This document shows, in pieces, positions 1 to 9,941 of a stretch of 64,000 nt of DNA. The stretch lies in NCBI RefSeq assembly GCF_013394165.1, contig NZ_CP041330.1:2162501-2226500 (forward strand). The letters are read 5' to 3'. Origin of the DNA: Pseudoalteromonas sp. Scap06. GTDB lineage: Bacteria > Pseudomonadota > Gammaproteobacteria > Enterobacterales > Alteromonadaceae. Below the pieces are notes generated by a model. The model did no database searches, was not told the origin of the DNA, and saw only the letters and a program-made list of their open reading frames with translations. The position numbers and the translations under genes were made by a program. Within the stretch, counting starts at the first letter, position 1, and each line of letters opens with the position of its first letter.

Positions 1-1185
1 TACCGCTAATAAAACGCCTACCGGTGCCAGTGATGGATGAAACGCAGCGGCGACAACAGGGGCCGAGGCCGCGCCACCAACATTGGCCTGTGAGCCAACA
101 GCCATGTAAAATAATGGCGCTTTAATTAGTTTAGCAACAATCAGCATTAAGCTGGCATGAGTTAGCATCCAAATAGCACCAAGCACAAAATACATCGGTG
201 AATCAAAAATCGCCATCACATTCATATGCAGGCCAATTGATGCTACTAAAATATATAAAAATGCTGATGCCACTTTAGACGAGCCAAAGGCTTCGATATG
301 ACGCACTTTAGTGAACGATAAACTAATGCCAATCGTGGTCGATATAACAATAAGCCAAAAGAACTTACTATTTAAGCTGTATTCTTTTGCCCATGCATAG
401 TTATTGGCAAAGAACGGTCCTAAAATATCAGCACAAAAATGTGCTAAACCAGTAATACCAAAGGCAATAGCAATAATCATCATGTAATCATTCAGCGTTG
501 GCATACGGGCATGCTCTGCATGGTATTTTTCAACACGCTGTTTTAAATCTTCAATCGCAGTGGTATCGGCCCCCGCTTTGGCATCAATCGCTTTATGGTT
601 AGCCGCCATTAATAATAATACCGCCATCCATAAATTAGCCACAATTACATCAACAGTGACCATAGCAGAAAAAATATCACCGCCAACTTCAAACATTTCT
701 TTCATAGACGCTTGGTTTGCGCCGCCGCCAATCCAGCTGCCAGCAATAGTTGTCATACCGCGCCAAACCGCATCTGGGCCATGTCCACCCACTGCTTCAG
801 GGTAGACGGCACTCATGATTAAAATAGCTAATGGGCCACCAATCACAATACCAGCGGTTCCTGTTAAGAACATAATTAATGCTTTAGGACCTAGGTTAAT
901 AATCGCTCTTAAATCAATGCTAATGGTTAATAAAATTAAACACGCAGGTAATAAATACCGCGAGGCAACGTAATACACACTCGATTGCGAGCCATCAACA
1001 ATACCAAAGGTATTTAGCAACGATGGTAAAAAATAACACAGCAATAATGCAGGCACATATTTGTAAAATGCGACCAGCCCTGGGCGCTGACTTGACGAGG
1101 TTTTAAAAATAAAGCCTAAAATAATCGCTAGTAAGCCAAGTACAACAGCATCATTGGTGATTAAGGCAGTTTGGGGATCAGCCAT
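1..1185 (-). CDS. DUF819 (YjcL-like) integral membrane protein, 3' truncated by window edge
   Basis: The reading frame is open from an ATG at 1183-1185 down to base 1, so about 395 residues are visible and the C-terminus lies outside the window. The translation is highly hydrophobic, with many transmembrane segments and Gly/Ala-rich stretches such as GSWIGGGANQASMKEMF and GSQANVGGAASAPVVAAAF. These resemble the DUF819/YjcL family of polytopic membrane proteins as I recall it. The family has no established substrate; a transporter role is only an inference from the topology. It begins 20 bases after sirB1 on the same strand and may be co-transcribed with it. In E. coli the gene after sirB1 is kdsA, so this neighbour is lineage-specific. 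Confidence 0.8.
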   Translation of the reverse strand, partial: MADPQTALITNDAVVLGLLAIILGFIFKTSSSQRPGLVAFYKYVPALLLCYFLPSLLNTFGIVDGSQSSVYYVASRYLLPACLILLTISIDLRAIINLGPKALIMFLTGTAGIVIGGPLAILIMSAVYPEAVGGHGPDAVWRGMTTIAGSWIGGGANQASMKEMFEVGGDIFSAMVTVDVIVANLWMAVLLLMAANHKAIDAKAGADTTAIEDLKQRVEKYHAEHARMPTLNDYMMIIAIAFGITGLAHFCADILGPFFANNYAWAKEYSLNSKFFWLIVISTTIGISLSFTKVRHIEAFGSSKVASAFLYILVASIGLHMNVMAIFDSPMYFVLGAIWMLTHASLMLIVAKLIKAPLFYMAVGSQANVGGAASAPVVAAAFHPSLAPVGVLLAV

Positions 1186-1205
1186 AACGTTTCCTATTTT
1201 TATTT

Positions 1206-2033
1206 TTAATGGTGGGTCTTATGATTATCTTCAAGTTCTTCGATTTGATGTTGGATGACTTCAATAGCAGGGTCGTCGGGACACTCATCAACAAAAAATT
1301 GTAAATCATCTCGTGCCATTTTAGGGCAGCCTAGCTGATTTAGTAAATAGCCTCTGTCGCGTCGCTCATAGGGATCATCCCCTAGCATTTCCATTAACAA
1401 ATCAACGCAAGTTAACGCATGACCAAATTTGTTCTCACTAATAAAAGACCATTTTTGTTGCGCTAAAAATAATTTATATACTTCGTCTTCAAAAATAAGC
1501 TCAAGAGGCTCTTGCTCTTGTGCATTATCTTCGTTGGTATTTTCAGGAATGATATACCAGCTTTGTTGACCACTACTTGGCTCAACAATGTACCCTTCAT
1601 CATCGCTCATTGCGACGTGAATGCCCACTTCGCCTTGAGTTATGCTTACACTAGCATCAAGTTTTGCATGCTGTAAAAAATGGCATAACAAAATAGCTAA
1701 GGTCGTGGGTGTACCACTGCGCATAGATAAGGTGTAGCTAATACTGTTTAGCTTGTACTCAGGTACTTTAAGGCTTGACGCACTAAATAACCACTGACTG
1801 TAAAAGCAATCAAGTAGTTGTTCTAAACGATCATGTGCATCGCGTGTTTGCGAACAAATAGTCTCTATTTGTTGCTCAAACTCAGTCAATATTTCAAGAC
1901 TTGGTGTTAAGTCTATTTGAGGGTCCCATTTAGCTTCTGCTTTAATACAACGATATATTGCCGGTGGCAAAAAATCATCGTAGGCATCTTCTATATAAGA
2001 TTCATCGTGTTCATCAAACCCGAGGGTGGTCAT
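1206..2033 (-). CDS. sirB1: SirB1 family protein (transglutaminase-like plus TPR)
   Basis: A 275-residue protein with the SirB1/YchA layout. The N-terminal half has the SirB1 transglutaminase-like region, including LNSISYTLSMRSGTPTTLAIL and an EVGIHVAMSDDEGYIVEP segment. The C-terminal part, from about residue 200, resembles a tetratricopeptide pair (LLMEMLGDDPYERRDRGYLL). Length is close to the roughly 270 residues typical of the family. No enzymatic role is established; SirB1 was named from a Salmonella invasion-regulator screen. The order hemA-prfA-prmC-sirB2-sirB1 matches E. coli apart from one inserted gene, which strongly supports the call. Confidence 0.88.
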   Translation of the reverse strand: MTTLGFDEHDESYIEDAYDDFLPPAIYRCIKAEAKWDPQIDLTPSLEILTEFEQQIETICSQTRDAHDRLEQLLDCFYSQWLFSASSLKVPEYKLNSISYTLSMRSGTPTTLAILLCHFLQHAKLDASVSITQGEVGIHVAMSDDEGYIVEPSSGQQSWYIIPENTNEDNAQEQEPLELIFEDEVYKLFLAQQKWSFISENKFGHALTCVDLLMEMLGDDPYERRDRGYLLNQLGCPKMARDDLQFFVDECPDDPAIEVIQHQIEELEDNHKTHH

Positions 2034-2119
2034 TCATACTACAACATTCTAGAAAACGAACACGTAGTTTACCTAATTTTAAGGTTAGATACCAATAATC
2101 AGAAATGAAATAAAGAGGC

Positions 2120-2146
2120 AAGCTTTACACCATAGGTGTAAAGCTT
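2120..2146 (-). terminator. Perfect 12-bp hairpin after sirB2
   Basis: The arms AAGCTTTACACC (2120-2131) and GGTGTAAAGCTT (2135-2146) are perfectly complementary around a 3-nt loop. The hairpin lies just downstream of the sirB2 stop on the minus strand. The following minus-strand bases are pyrimidine-rich but not a clean T run, so termination is likely but may be partial, allowing read-through into sirB1. Confidence 0.5.
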
Positions 2147-2162
2147 AAGCAAATATTGTTAA

Positions 2163-2537
2163 TTACAACAATAGCGGGGCTTTAGCAGTTGCTAAAAAGC
2201 CAATAGCTAAGATAACCGCAGTGTTAAACACTAAAAACATAACTTTAGGTAATGTTGTGGTTTGCTTGGCACTAATAATCCCAACGGCGATATAAATAAC
2301 CACCAGCACAATTTTTTCTAATAGCCAAAGTTGCTCTAGTGGGTTTATTTTAGCCATGGCCATTAAAGTAATAGCCGAAATAATTAGTAAGGTATCTATA
2401 CTGTGGCTACCAATGAAAACCACTTTATTTTTAGCAAGGCTGCCACTGCCCATGCGAGAAAAAGAACGTACATAAAATAAAATAATACTCACTAGCGCAA
2501 TCGCCATGTGCGTATGTTTTAATGCTAAATAATCCAT
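2163..2537 (-). CDS. sirB2: SirB2 family inner membrane protein
   Basis: A 124-residue protein with four predicted membrane segments (near residues 10-24, 45-62, 70-90 and 97-117) and the family feature VFIGSHSIDTLLIISAITLM. SirB2/YchQ proteins are about 130 residues long with four helices, and have no confirmed biochemical function. The gene stands between the HD-GYP regulator and sirB1 on the minus strand, as expected from the conserved hemA-prfA-prmC-sirB2-sirB1 order. A strong hairpin follows the stop codon. Confidence 0.88.
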   Translation of the reverse strand: MDYLALKHTHMAIALVSIILFYVRSFSRMGSGSLAKNKVVFIGSHSIDTLLIISAITLMAMAKINPLEQLWLLEKIVLVVIYIAVGIISAKQTTTLPKVMFLVFNTAVILAIGFLATAKAPLLL

Positions 2538-2555
2538 GTTTATTTTTACTTCTGT

Positions 2556-4109
2556 TTAGTTATGTGTTTTATCAGGAAAGCGTAAAATTACCGCTTCAAG
2601 TTCTTCAAGTTTATCATTGAATACATCAACAAGTTTAGGATCAAAATGCGTACCTTTGTTTGCATTGATCTCAGCAACGGCTTCTTCAAGTGTCCACGCA
2701 CCTTTATAACACCGTTTATGACGCAGTGCATCATACACATCGGCCAATGCCACTATGCGAGCAAAAATATCGATACTCTCGCCTTTTAAGCCGCAAGGGT
2801 AACCAGACCCATCCCATTTTTCGTGATGTTGCTGTGCAATTAAGGCCCCTGCACTGACTATTTTACGCGGTGAATCTTTTAAAATGGCGTAGCCTTTGCC
2901 TGCATGGGTTTTCATAACTTCCCACTCATCACTGTTTAATTTACCGGGTTTATTTAAAATAGCATCCGGAATACCTATTTTACCCACATCATGTAAAGGC
3001 GATGCAAAACGAATTAAATTCGCTTGTTCTTCAGATAATCCATATCCTATTGCTAACTCATAACAAATATAAGCAACCCGCTTTACGTGATTACCCGTCT
3101 CGCATGAGCGTTGTTCAACCGCTTCACTTAAACGATAAACAAGTTCTTGTTGGGTAGCTTCAACTTCAGTATGTAATTGTACATTTTCAAATGCCAACTG
3201 CACATTTTGAGAAAAAATTTCAATTAGATTTCGTTGCGTATCTGTCAGTTTCGATGGCACACCGGATACAAATAACATCGAATTATGATTAAATTTACTA
3301 CTACAATAAGCAAACAAATAGTCATCTTTATAAACAATTGCTTTGTTGGCTAGGGCTTCTTGGCACGCTAAGAGTTGATCTGCTGCTAATACTGTTTCTA
3401 GCTCTTCTCCTTCGCGCTTAGCAAAGTCACCGGTGCCAGAGCAAACAATCAGTTTTTTATTTAATTCCTCTGACGGATTTTGCGCTACTAAGGTAGTGGC
3501 ATACATAGCTTCGTCGGCCACATTAAGCAAGGAGGTTAGCTGCTGCATCACTCCTTCAATAAAATTATCCATTGAATGAGTTGCAAAAATATTGCGAGAA
3601 GCAGTGATTATTTTTTCTAGGCCTTCACGTGACTGCTCAATAGAAATAATATCGCGATACGAACGAAGGCTAGCCATCATAACGGTGAATAGTTTTTGTG
3701 CGGTGAGTTCTGTTTTAGATTTGTAGTCATTTATGTCGTAATTGACAATGACTTGACGCTCCGGCGCTTGACCTGGTTGCCCTGTACGTAAAATGATACG
3801 AATGTAATTATTTTTAACGGTATCGCGTATGTACTTCGCGACTTGCAAACCAGCGTCGTCTGTTTCCATTACAACATCGAGTAGGATGATGGCTGCATCT
3901 GGGTGCTCATCAATTAACTTTTTTGCCTCTGCGCCTGAATATGCGCTTATAAATTCCAACCGTTTATCTTGGAACTTAAAGTCACTTAAAGCTAAACGTG
4001 TAACAGCATGAACCTCAGGCTCATCATCAACTATTAAAACTTTCCATGTCCCTTGCTCTTCACATGCTACTTCAGGTGGTTGTTCATTTGAAAATAAAAA
4101 ATCTTCCAT
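2556..4109 (-). CDS. Response regulator with HD-GYP c-di-GMP phosphodiesterase domain
   Basis: I chose the ATG at 4107-4109 because AAGGAA lies 9 nt upstream; a longer reading from a TTG at 4145 has no such site. The 517-residue protein starts with a CheY-like receiver (acidic pair D28/D29, phospho-acceptor D78 in IILLDVVME). A middle region resembles DUF3369, and the C-terminus is an HD-GYP domain. Both signature motifs, HDVGKIGIPDAIL and HHEKWDGSGYP, are intact, so hydrolysis of cyclic di-GMP is expected and should be controlled by phosphorylation. No histidine kinase is adjacent. Its position between prmC and sirB2 is not seen in E. coli and suggests insertion into the conserved operon. 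Confidence 0.92.
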   Translation of the reverse strand: MEDFLFSNEQPPEVACEEQGTWKVLIVDDEPEVHAVTRLALSDFKFQDKRLEFISAYSGAEAKKLIDEHPDAAIILLDVVMETDDAGLQVAKYIRDTVKNNYIRIILRTGQPGQAPERQVIVNYDINDYKSKTELTAQKLFTVMMASLRSYRDIISIEQSREGLEKIITASRNIFATHSMDNFIEGVMQQLTSLLNVADEAMYATTLVAQNPSEELNKKLIVCSGTGDFAKREGEELETVLAADQLLACQEALANKAIVYKDDYLFAYCSSKFNHNSMLFVSGVPSKLTDTQRNLIEIFSQNVQLAFENVQLHTEVEATQQELVYRLSEAVEQRSCETGNHVKRVAYICYELAIGYGLSEEQANLIRFASPLHDVGKIGIPDAILNKPGKLNSDEWEVMKTHAGKGYAILKDSPRKIVSAGALIAQQHHEKWDGSGYPCGLKGESIDIFARIVALADVYDALRHKRCYKGAWTLEEAVAEINANKGTHFDPKLVDVFNDKLEELEAVILRFPDKTHN

Positions 4110-4164
4110 CACATAGAATTCCTTAAACCATATGCAAACAAACAACGGAGCTATTAAAAATAAT

Positions 4165-5004
4165 TTAAGGCCATTGTCCGAACGTTACGCGGTCATTATT
4201 ACCAAGATCTTTCACTGTGCTTACATTTATAAACGCCATTTGATTGAAAATATGACGTACAGCTGCACTTTGCTCAAATCCGTGTTCAATTAAAAGATAG
4301 CCATTAGAATGTAAATAGTCACGTGATTGTGTAATTATTTGTTTAATATCAGCTAATCCTGCATCATCCGCAACTAATGCAGACAAAGGTTCAAAGCGAA
4401 CATCGCCTTGATGCAAGTGTACATCGTCATGTTCTATATAGGGTGGATTGGTTACAATTAGATCAAATTTCTTGCTTTTTAACGCACTAAACCAGTTACT
4501 CTGCTCAACAGTCACATTATTAATAGCTAATCGCTGTTGGTTGCGCTTTGCCAACGCTACCGCATCATCAATACGATCAACAGCAATAATATCCCATGAG
4601 GGCATTTCGCTTCCAAGCGCCAATGCTATTGCCCCTGTGCCAGTGCCTAAATCAAGTACTTTCGCGTTTTTAGGCACTTCGCACTCAAGCGCAAGTTCAA
4701 CTAAGGTTTCTGTATCAGGTCGAGGGATAAGTGTTGTTGGGTTCACTTCAAGCTGCAAACTCCAAAATTCACGACAGCCGGTAATATGCGAAACAGGTTC
4801 GCCTTGTAAGCGACGTTCACAGGCACGTTGAAATGCCTGATACTGCTCATCTGTGAGCTGTTTTTCAGGCCAAGTAAATAAATAACTTCGTGGCTTTTGT
4901 AAAATATTGAGCAGTAAAACTTGTGCATCTAACTTTGCGCTATCACTACTTGATGCTAATAAATTAGCACCTGTAGCAATAGCGTTTTCAACAGAAGGGG
5001 TCAC
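4165..5004 (-). CDS. prmC: Release factor glutamine methyltransferase PrmC
   Basis: This enzyme uses S-adenosylmethionine to methylate the glutamine of the GGQ motif in peptide-chain release factors. The 279-residue sequence has the SAM-binding loop DLGTGTG at residues 118-124 and the substrate-glutamine motif NPPY at 186-189. The N-terminal helical part (residues 1-80) contacts the release factor in known structures. It begins only two bases after the prfA stop codon on the minus strand, so enzyme and substrate are co-expressed, as in E. coli. Confidence 0.97.
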   Translation of the reverse strand: MTPSVENAIATGANLLASSSDSAKLDAQVLLLNILQKPRSYLFTWPEKQLTDEQYQAFQRACERRLQGEPVSHITGCREFWSLQLEVNPTTLIPRPDTETLVELALECEVPKNAKVLDLGTGTGAIALALGSEMPSWDIIAVDRIDDAVALAKRNQQRLAINNVTVEQSNWFSALKSKKFDLIVTNPPYIEHDDVHLHQGDVRFEPLSALVADDAGLADIKQIITQSRDYLHSNGYLLIEHGFEQSAAVRHIFNQMAFINVSTVKDLGNNDRVTFGQWP

Positions 5005-5006
5005 GA

Positions 5007-6092
5007 TTAATCGTCGCCCATTGCAGCAAGTAAATCGGCTTGATGCTCTTGCATTAGTGGCTCAACAACGGCGCCTAAATCACCTGCTACCACTTCATTA
5101 AGACGATAAAGCGTTAAGTTAATACGGTGATCGGTAATACGACCTTGTGGATAGTTGTATGTACGAATACGCTCAGAACGATCGCCGCTACCAACTAAGT
5201 TACGACGTTCTGATGCTTCAGCAGCATGACGCTTTTCATCTTCAGCTTGCTGAAGGCGCGCAGCCAATACCGACATCGCTTTAGCACGGTTTTTATGCTG
5301 AGAGCGCTCATCTTGACACTCAACCACCACACCCGTAGGTAAATGGGTAATACGAATGGCAGAGTCGGTTTTATTTACGTGCTGACCACCCGCTCCCGAC
5401 GCTCTAAAAGTATCAACTTTAATATCGGCAGTATTGATTTCGATGGCTTCTGCTTCTGGTACTTCAGCCATAACAGCTACAGTACATGCTGAGGTATGTA
5501 CACGGCCTTGAGACTCAGTTTCAGGGACACGTTGTACACGGTGAACGCCTGATTCAAATTTTAATTGTCCGTAAACACCTTCACCGCTGATGTTAGCAAT
5601 TACTTCCTTATAACCACCGTGCTCACCTTCGTTGGTGGTAACAACTTCTACTTTCCATTTTTTTGTTTCTGCGTAACGGCTGTACATTCTGAATAAGTCG
5701 CCAGCAAAAATAGCCGCTTCATCGCCCCCTGTTCCTGCACGAACCTCTAAAAACACGTTATTATTGTCTTTTGGATCTTTAGGTAACATTAAAACTTGAA
5801 TGTCGTCTTCTAAAGTCGAAATCTGTGCTTTTGCTTCTTTATATTCTTCTTGTGCCATTTCGCGCATTTCAGGGTCTGAATCTTTAAGCATTTCTTCAGA
5901 GCTGCTCAAGTCTTCTTGTGCTTGCTGGTAAGCTAAAAATGTTTTTACCACCTCTTCAAGCTCAGAGTATTCTTTTGAAAGAGCACGAAAGCGGTTTTGA
6001 TCACTAATGACCGATGGGTCACTTAGTAACGCTTGTACTTCTTCATAGCGCTCAACTAAGGTTTCTAATTTACGATAAACGGACTCTTTCAT
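5007..6092 (-). CDS. prfA: Peptide chain release factor 1
   Basis: RF1 terminates translation at UAA and UAG. The 361-residue protein has the PxT codon-recognition tripeptide as PET (190-192), which separates RF1 from RF2 (SPF). It has the catalytic GGQ at 235-237 within [10 protein letters not shown]. Length is that of typical RF1 (about 360). It lies between hemA, 7 bases upstream, and prmC, 2 bases downstream, forming a tightly packed minus-strand operon. Confidence 0.98.
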   Translation of the reverse strand: MKESVYRKLETLVERYEEVQALLSDPSVISDQNRFRALSKEYSELEEVVKTFLAYQQAQEDLSSSEEMLKDSDPEMREMAQEEYKEAKAQISTLEDDIQVLMLPKDPKDNNNVFLEVRAGTGGDEAAIFAGDLFRMYSRYAETKKWKVEVVTTNEGEHGGYKEVIANISGEGVYGQLKFESGVHRVQRVPETESQGRVHTSACTVAVMAEVPEAEAIEINTADIKVDTFRASGAGGQHVNKTDSAIRITHLPTGVVVECQDERSQHKNRAKAMSVLAARLQQAEDEKRHAAEASERRNLVGSGDRSERIRTYNYPQGRITDHRINLTLYRLNEVVAGDLGAVVEPLMQEHQADLLAAMGDD

Positions 6093-6099
6093 TTAACTG

Positions 6100-7356
6100 T
6101 TATTCCTGATCTATACCTAACATTTTTTTTAATTGATTTAGCTGAGCCACTTCACCTTTTTTCGCTGCATCTTGGATGGCACGGGTAGGCGCGTGCATTA
6201 AGCGATTGGTTAACTTATTGGCTAGCTCTAAAATTACTTTTTCTGCATTTTTACCTGTATTTAGCTGGCTAAGGGCCCTATCTACAAGTTCTGCTTTTGT
6301 AGTTTGTACATCATTACGGTAGTGGCGAATTAAATCCACTGAATCAAGTGAACGCAGCCACATAAAAAACTCTTTGGTGCGCTCACTAATAATAATTTGT
6401 GCTTGTTCTGCCGCTTGCTCACGTGCAGCCATGTTTTCGCTAACAATGGCTTGTAAGTCATCAACAGAATATAAATAAGCGTCGTCAAGCTCTCCGACTT
6501 GGCTTTCAATATCGCGTGGTACAGCAATATCTATAAATAGCATAGGCTTATAACGACGTTGTTTCAGTGCTTGTTCCACCACCCCTTTACCAATAATAGG
6601 TAAAGTACTGGCAGTGGAGCTAATAACAATATCGGCTTGGTGTAATCGTTCTGGTAATTGTGCCAAGGCAATAACATCTGCTGACACTTCATCCGCTAAG
6701 CCGCGAGCGCGTTCTATTGTTCTATTAGCTACCGTTATTTTTTGTGGCTCATTTTGGTATAAATGTTTTGCTACCAGCTCAATGGTTTCACCAGCACCAA
6801 TTAATAGCACCTTGGTTTTGTCTAATTTGCCATAAATATGCTTTGCAAGATTAACCGCAGCAAACGCAACCGAGACTGCACTCGCACCAATGTTAGTTTC
6901 GGTGCGTACTTCTTTTGCCACTGAAAAGGTTTTTTGAAACAAACGATCAAAAGTTACACCCACCGCATCGTGGGTTTTAGCACTGTTATACGCTTGCTTT
7001 ATTTGCCCTAAAATCTGTGGTTCACCTAATACCAGCGAATCAAGCCCGCAGGCTACACGCATTAAATGGTTTATTGCTGCGCTGTCTTCATAACAGTAGA
7101 TGTTTTTACTCAGTTCATGTTCATCTAAACCATGGAAACTGGCTAACCATTGCAACAATGTTTGGGAATTTTGTTGCGCAAGGCTACAATACACTTCAGT
7201 GCGATTACAGGTAGATACAATAACCGCTTCATTAAAGTCGGCATGACCACTTAATTGCTGTAGCGCCTCTGAAATTTGCTCAGGCGAAAAGGCCACTTTT
7301 TCTCGTAAATCTACGGATGCGGTTTTGTGATTAATACCAAGTGCTATTATGGTCAT
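6100..7356 (-). CDS. hemA: Glutamyl-tRNA reductase
   Basis: HemA reduces glutamyl-tRNA(Glu) with NADPH to glutamate-1-semialdehyde, the first committed step of C5 heme synthesis. I start at ATG 7354-7356, giving MTIIALGINHKTASVDLRE, which aligns with E. coli HemA; a TTG three codons upstream is less likely. The catalytic cysteine is C50 in VSTCNRTEVY. The NADPH-binding part contains VLLIGAGETIELVAKHL, and the C-terminal dimerisation domain follows. At 418 residues the length is standard. It is the first gene of the hemA-prfA-prmC run and diverges from lolB. Confidence 0.97.
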   Translation of the reverse strand: MTIIALGINHKTASVDLREKVAFSPEQISEALQQLSGHADFNEAVIVSTCNRTEVYCSLAQQNSQTLLQWLASFHGLDEHELSKNIYCYEDSAAINHLMRVACGLDSLVLGEPQILGQIKQAYNSAKTHDAVGVTFDRLFQKTFSVAKEVRTETNIGASAVSVAFAAVNLAKHIYGKLDKTKVLLIGAGETIELVAKHLYQNEPQKITVANRTIERARGLADEVSADVIALAQLPERLHQADIVISSTASTLPIIGKGVVEQALKQRRYKPMLFIDIAVPRDIESQVGELDDAYLYSVDDLQAIVSENMAAREQAAEQAQIIISERTKEFFMWLRSLDSVDLIRHYRNDVQTTKAELVDRALSQLNTGKNAEKVILELANKLTNRLMHAPTRAIQDAAKKGEVAQLNQLKKMLGIDQE

Positions 7357-7439
7357 ATCTGCCAAATATTGCTGAGCCCTACTTCATAGGCGGCAATTTT
7401 ATCAAAAATCTCAGGAATATGGAAAGTAAGGAACAACAT

Positions 7440-8027
7440 TTGACTCGACAATATTTTATTTTAACCCTGTTAATTATTTTTTTAACGGGCTGTGCCAATA
7501 AAAACAACTACAATACAAAAACTTACGAAGACTGGAAGTTACGTCTTAGTACACAAAAAACTTGGCAGGTGGAAGGTAAATTAGCGTTTATTAGCCCTGA
7601 TGAGCGCCAATCTGCTAACTTAAATTGGCAACAAACACAAAATAGTAATCATTTAGTGTTAACCACATTTATTGGCACCCGAATTTTATCGCTCAAACAA
7701 ACCGCAGTGGGGGCTGAATTAATATTTGATGATCAACAGTTTTTTGATACTAATGCGAGTAAACTTTTACAACGCTTAACGGGGTTTACTTTACCGGTAA
7801 ATAACGCCGGTCAGTGGTTAAAAGCCACTATTGACGATCAAACCTTAGAAGTCGATCAATTAGGCCGTGCTAAAAGCGTGTTATGGTTTGATGACGCTGG
7901 CAAAAAATGGCAAATAAACTACACCAGTTACATACAAAAACACGGTTTTTGGTTACCTAACGCGCTAACCTTAACCCATCAAAAGATTAAAATTAAAATC
8001 AAACTCTACGATTGGCAGTTTAACTAA
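7440..8027 (+). CDS. lolB: Outer membrane lipoprotein receptor LolB
   Basis: LolB is the outer-membrane-anchored receptor that accepts lipoproteins from periplasmic LolA. I prefer a TTG start at 7440 because TAAGGAA (7427-7433) lies 6 nt upstream; an in-frame ATG at 7419 is the alternative. From TTG the protein begins MTRQYFILTLLIIFLTGC, a compact lipoprotein signal with lipobox LTGC. The mature part has LolB features such as WQVEGKLAFISPDERQSANLNWQQ and a C-terminal KIKIKLYDWQ strand. Opposite hemA and 2 bases before ispE, it matches the conserved hemA/lolB-ispE-prs neighbourhood. Confidence 0.93.
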   Translation: MTRQYFILTLLIIFLTGCANKNNYNTKTYEDWKLRLSTQKTWQVEGKLAFISPDERQSANLNWQQTQNSNHLVLTTFIGTRILSLKQTAVGAELIFDDQQFFDTNASKLLQRLTGFTLPVNNAGQWLKATIDDQTLEVDQLGRAKSVLWFDDAGKKWQINYTSYIQKHGFWLPNALTLTHQKIKIKIKLYDWQFN

Positions 8028-8029
8028 TT

Positions 8030-8887
8030 ATGAATACTCCCTTTGAACTTTCGCTGATTGCGCCGGCGAAGCTAAATTTATTTTTACATATTAATGGTCG
8101 CCGTGATGATGGCTATCATGAATTAGAAACCCTGTTTACATTTTTAAACTATGGCGACGAGCTCCATTTTACGCTTACTAATGATAAAAATATTAGTATT
8201 AGCGGTGACACTCATGGCATTGCACTAACTGACAACTTAATTTATAAAGCAGCTTTATTATTGCAAACTCAGTGTAAAGTGAATTTAGGTGCAAAAATAA
8301 ATTTAACTAAACGTTTGCCTATGGGCGGAGGTGTTGGTGGTGGTTCATCCGATGCCGCAACAACACTTTTAGCGCTGAATACACTGTGGAATACCGCTCT
8401 TACACTAGATGAACTTGCAGATTTAGGCTTGAAGCTCGGTGCAGACGTACCTGTATTCATTAAAGGTAAAAGCGCCATAGCACATGGCATTGGCGAGCAA
8501 TTAGAGTATGTTAAATTGCCACAAAAATGGTACTGCGTTGTTTTTCCAAACCAGCATGTCAGTACTGCACAAATATTTACTCACCCCGATTTAAAACGTG
8601 ACACGCCTAAACTTTCAGGTGACTGGCAACAACAGGTTTTAACTAACGATTGTGAGCCTTTAGTGAAAAAGCTGTGTCCCGAGGTTGAAAAAACCCTGCA
8701 GTGGTTGCTAAAATACGCCCCATCAAAGATGACCGGAACAGGTTCATGTTGTTTTGTTGAATTTGCTAGTCAAGTTCAAGCACAAGATGTACTTGCTAAC
8801 CTCCCCCATACTTGGCAGGGGTTTATCGCATCAAGCGTTAATACTTCTCCTGCTCACACGGAGTTAGCCGCCATCATTGATAAATGA
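8030..8887 (+). CDS. ispE: 4-diphosphocytidyl-2-C-methyl-D-erythritol kinase
   Basis: IspE phosphorylates CDP-methylerythritol with ATP in the MEP pathway to isoprenoid precursors. The 285-residue protein starts with the substrate-binding APAKLNLFLHINGRRDDGYHEL (split here by context at residues 11-32). It carries the GHMP-kinase ATP loop at residues 97-110, LPMGGGVGGGSSDA. The GTGSCCF segment near residue 240 is the third GHMP motif. Length is standard. It follows lolB by two bases and precedes prs, the usual order. Confidence 0.97.
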   Translation: MNTPFELSLIAPAKLNLFLHINGRRDDGYHELETLFTFLNYGDELHFTLTNDKNISISGDTHGIALTDNLIYKAALLLQTQCKVNLGAKINLTKRLPMGGGVGGGSSDAATTLLALNTLWNTALTLDELADLGLKLGADVPVFIKGKSAIAHGIGEQLEYVKLPQKWYCVVFPNQHVSTAQIFTHPDLKRDTPKLSGDWQQQVLTNDCEPLVKKLCPEVEKTLQWLLKYAPSKMTGTGSCCFVEFASQVQAQDVLANLPHTWQGFIASSVNTSPAHTELAAIIDK

Positions 8888-8973
8888 AGTAACGTACAAG
8901 TAATCATAAGTTAACCTACTTTGTTCATTCAATGTAAGTTAGTCCAAAAATTCAGTGCCTGAGGAACCCTACC

Positions 8974-9921
8974 GTGCCTGACATGAAGCTCTTCGCTGGT
9001 AACGCAACACCTGACCTAGCTCAAAAAGTTGCAAAACGTTTATATATTGAATTAGGCGATGCTGTTGTTGGCCGTTTTAGTGACGGTGAGATCAGTGTTC
9101 AAATTAATGAAAATGTTCGTGGCTCGGATGTTTTTATCTTACAATCAACCTGTGCCCCTACTAACGATAACCTAATGGAACTTATCGTTATGGTTGATGC
9201 GCTACGCCGTGCATCTGCCGGTCGTATCACTGCTGTTATTCCTTATTTTGGTTATGCTCGTCAAGATCGTCGTGTACGTTCTGCGCGTGTGCCAATTACA
9301 GCTAAAGTGGTTGCGGATTTCTTATCAAGTGTAGGTGTTGACCGCGTTCTTACGGTTGATTTACATGCTGAGCAAATCCAAGGCTTCTTCGATGTACCAG
9401 TAGATAACGTATTTGGCAGCCCGGTATTATTAGAAGATATGAAAAACCGCGACTTTGATGACGTGGTTGTTGTATCACCTGATATTGGTGGTGTTGTACG
9501 TGCCCGTGCAATTGCAAAACTATTAAACGATACTGACCTAGCTATTATTGATAAACGTCGCCCTCAAGCTAACGTTTCTCAAGTAATGCATATTATTGGT
9601 GACGTTGAAGGTCGTGATTGTATTATTGTTGATGACATGATTGATACCGGTGGTACATTGTGTAAAGCAGCTGAAGCTCTTAAAGAGCATGGTGCTAAAC
9701 GCGTATTTGCTTACGCTACTCACCCTATTCTTTCTGGTACAGCTGCAGAAAACTTACGTAACTCTGTGATTGATGAAGTGATTGTAACTGACTCAATTCC
9801 ACTGTCTGACGAACTAAAAGCGCTTGATATTGTTAAAGTATTAACACTTGCAGATATGTTAGCAGAGACTATTCGTCGCATTAGCAACGAAGAATCTATC
9901 TCGGCAATGTTTGAACATTAA
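8974..9921 (+). CDS. prs: Ribose-phosphate pyrophosphokinase (PRPP synthetase)
   Basis: Prs makes PRPP from ribose-5-phosphate and ATP, feeding nucleotide, NAD, histidine and tryptophan synthesis. The start is GTG at 8974 preceded by GAGGAA; E. coli prs also uses GTG and the same [13 protein letters not shown] beginning. The 315-residue sequence has the flexible and ATP-site segments [16 protein letters not shown] and [11 protein letters not shown]. The PRPP-binding loop is [14 protein letters not shown]. Conservation with E. coli is very high throughout. A strong intrinsic terminator follows. Confidence 0.98.
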   Translation: MPDMKLFAGNATPDLAQKVAKRLYIELGDAVVGRFSDGEISVQINENVRGSDVFILQSTCAPTNDNLMELIVMVDALRRASAGRITAVIPYFGYARQDRRVRSARVPITAKVVADFLSSVGVDRVLTVDLHAEQIQGFFDVPVDNVFGSPVLLEDMKNRDFDDVVVVSPDIGGVVRARAIAKLLNDTDLAIIDKRRPQANVSQVMHIIGDVEGRDCIIVDDMIDTGGTLCKAAEALKEHGAKRVFAYATHPILSGTAAENLRNSVIDEVIVTDSIPLSDELKALDIVKVLTLADMLAETIRRISNEESISAMFEH

Positions 9922-9941
9922 AGTTAAACATTAATGAGTAT

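Noticed and set aside
560..805. 81-residue plus-strand frame opposite the DUF819 gene
   Set aside because: It is the antisense shadow of a recognisable membrane protein.
1917..2108. 63-residue plus-strand frame over the start of sirB1
   Set aside because: It overlaps the conserved sirB1 N-terminus antisense and lacks a credible start.
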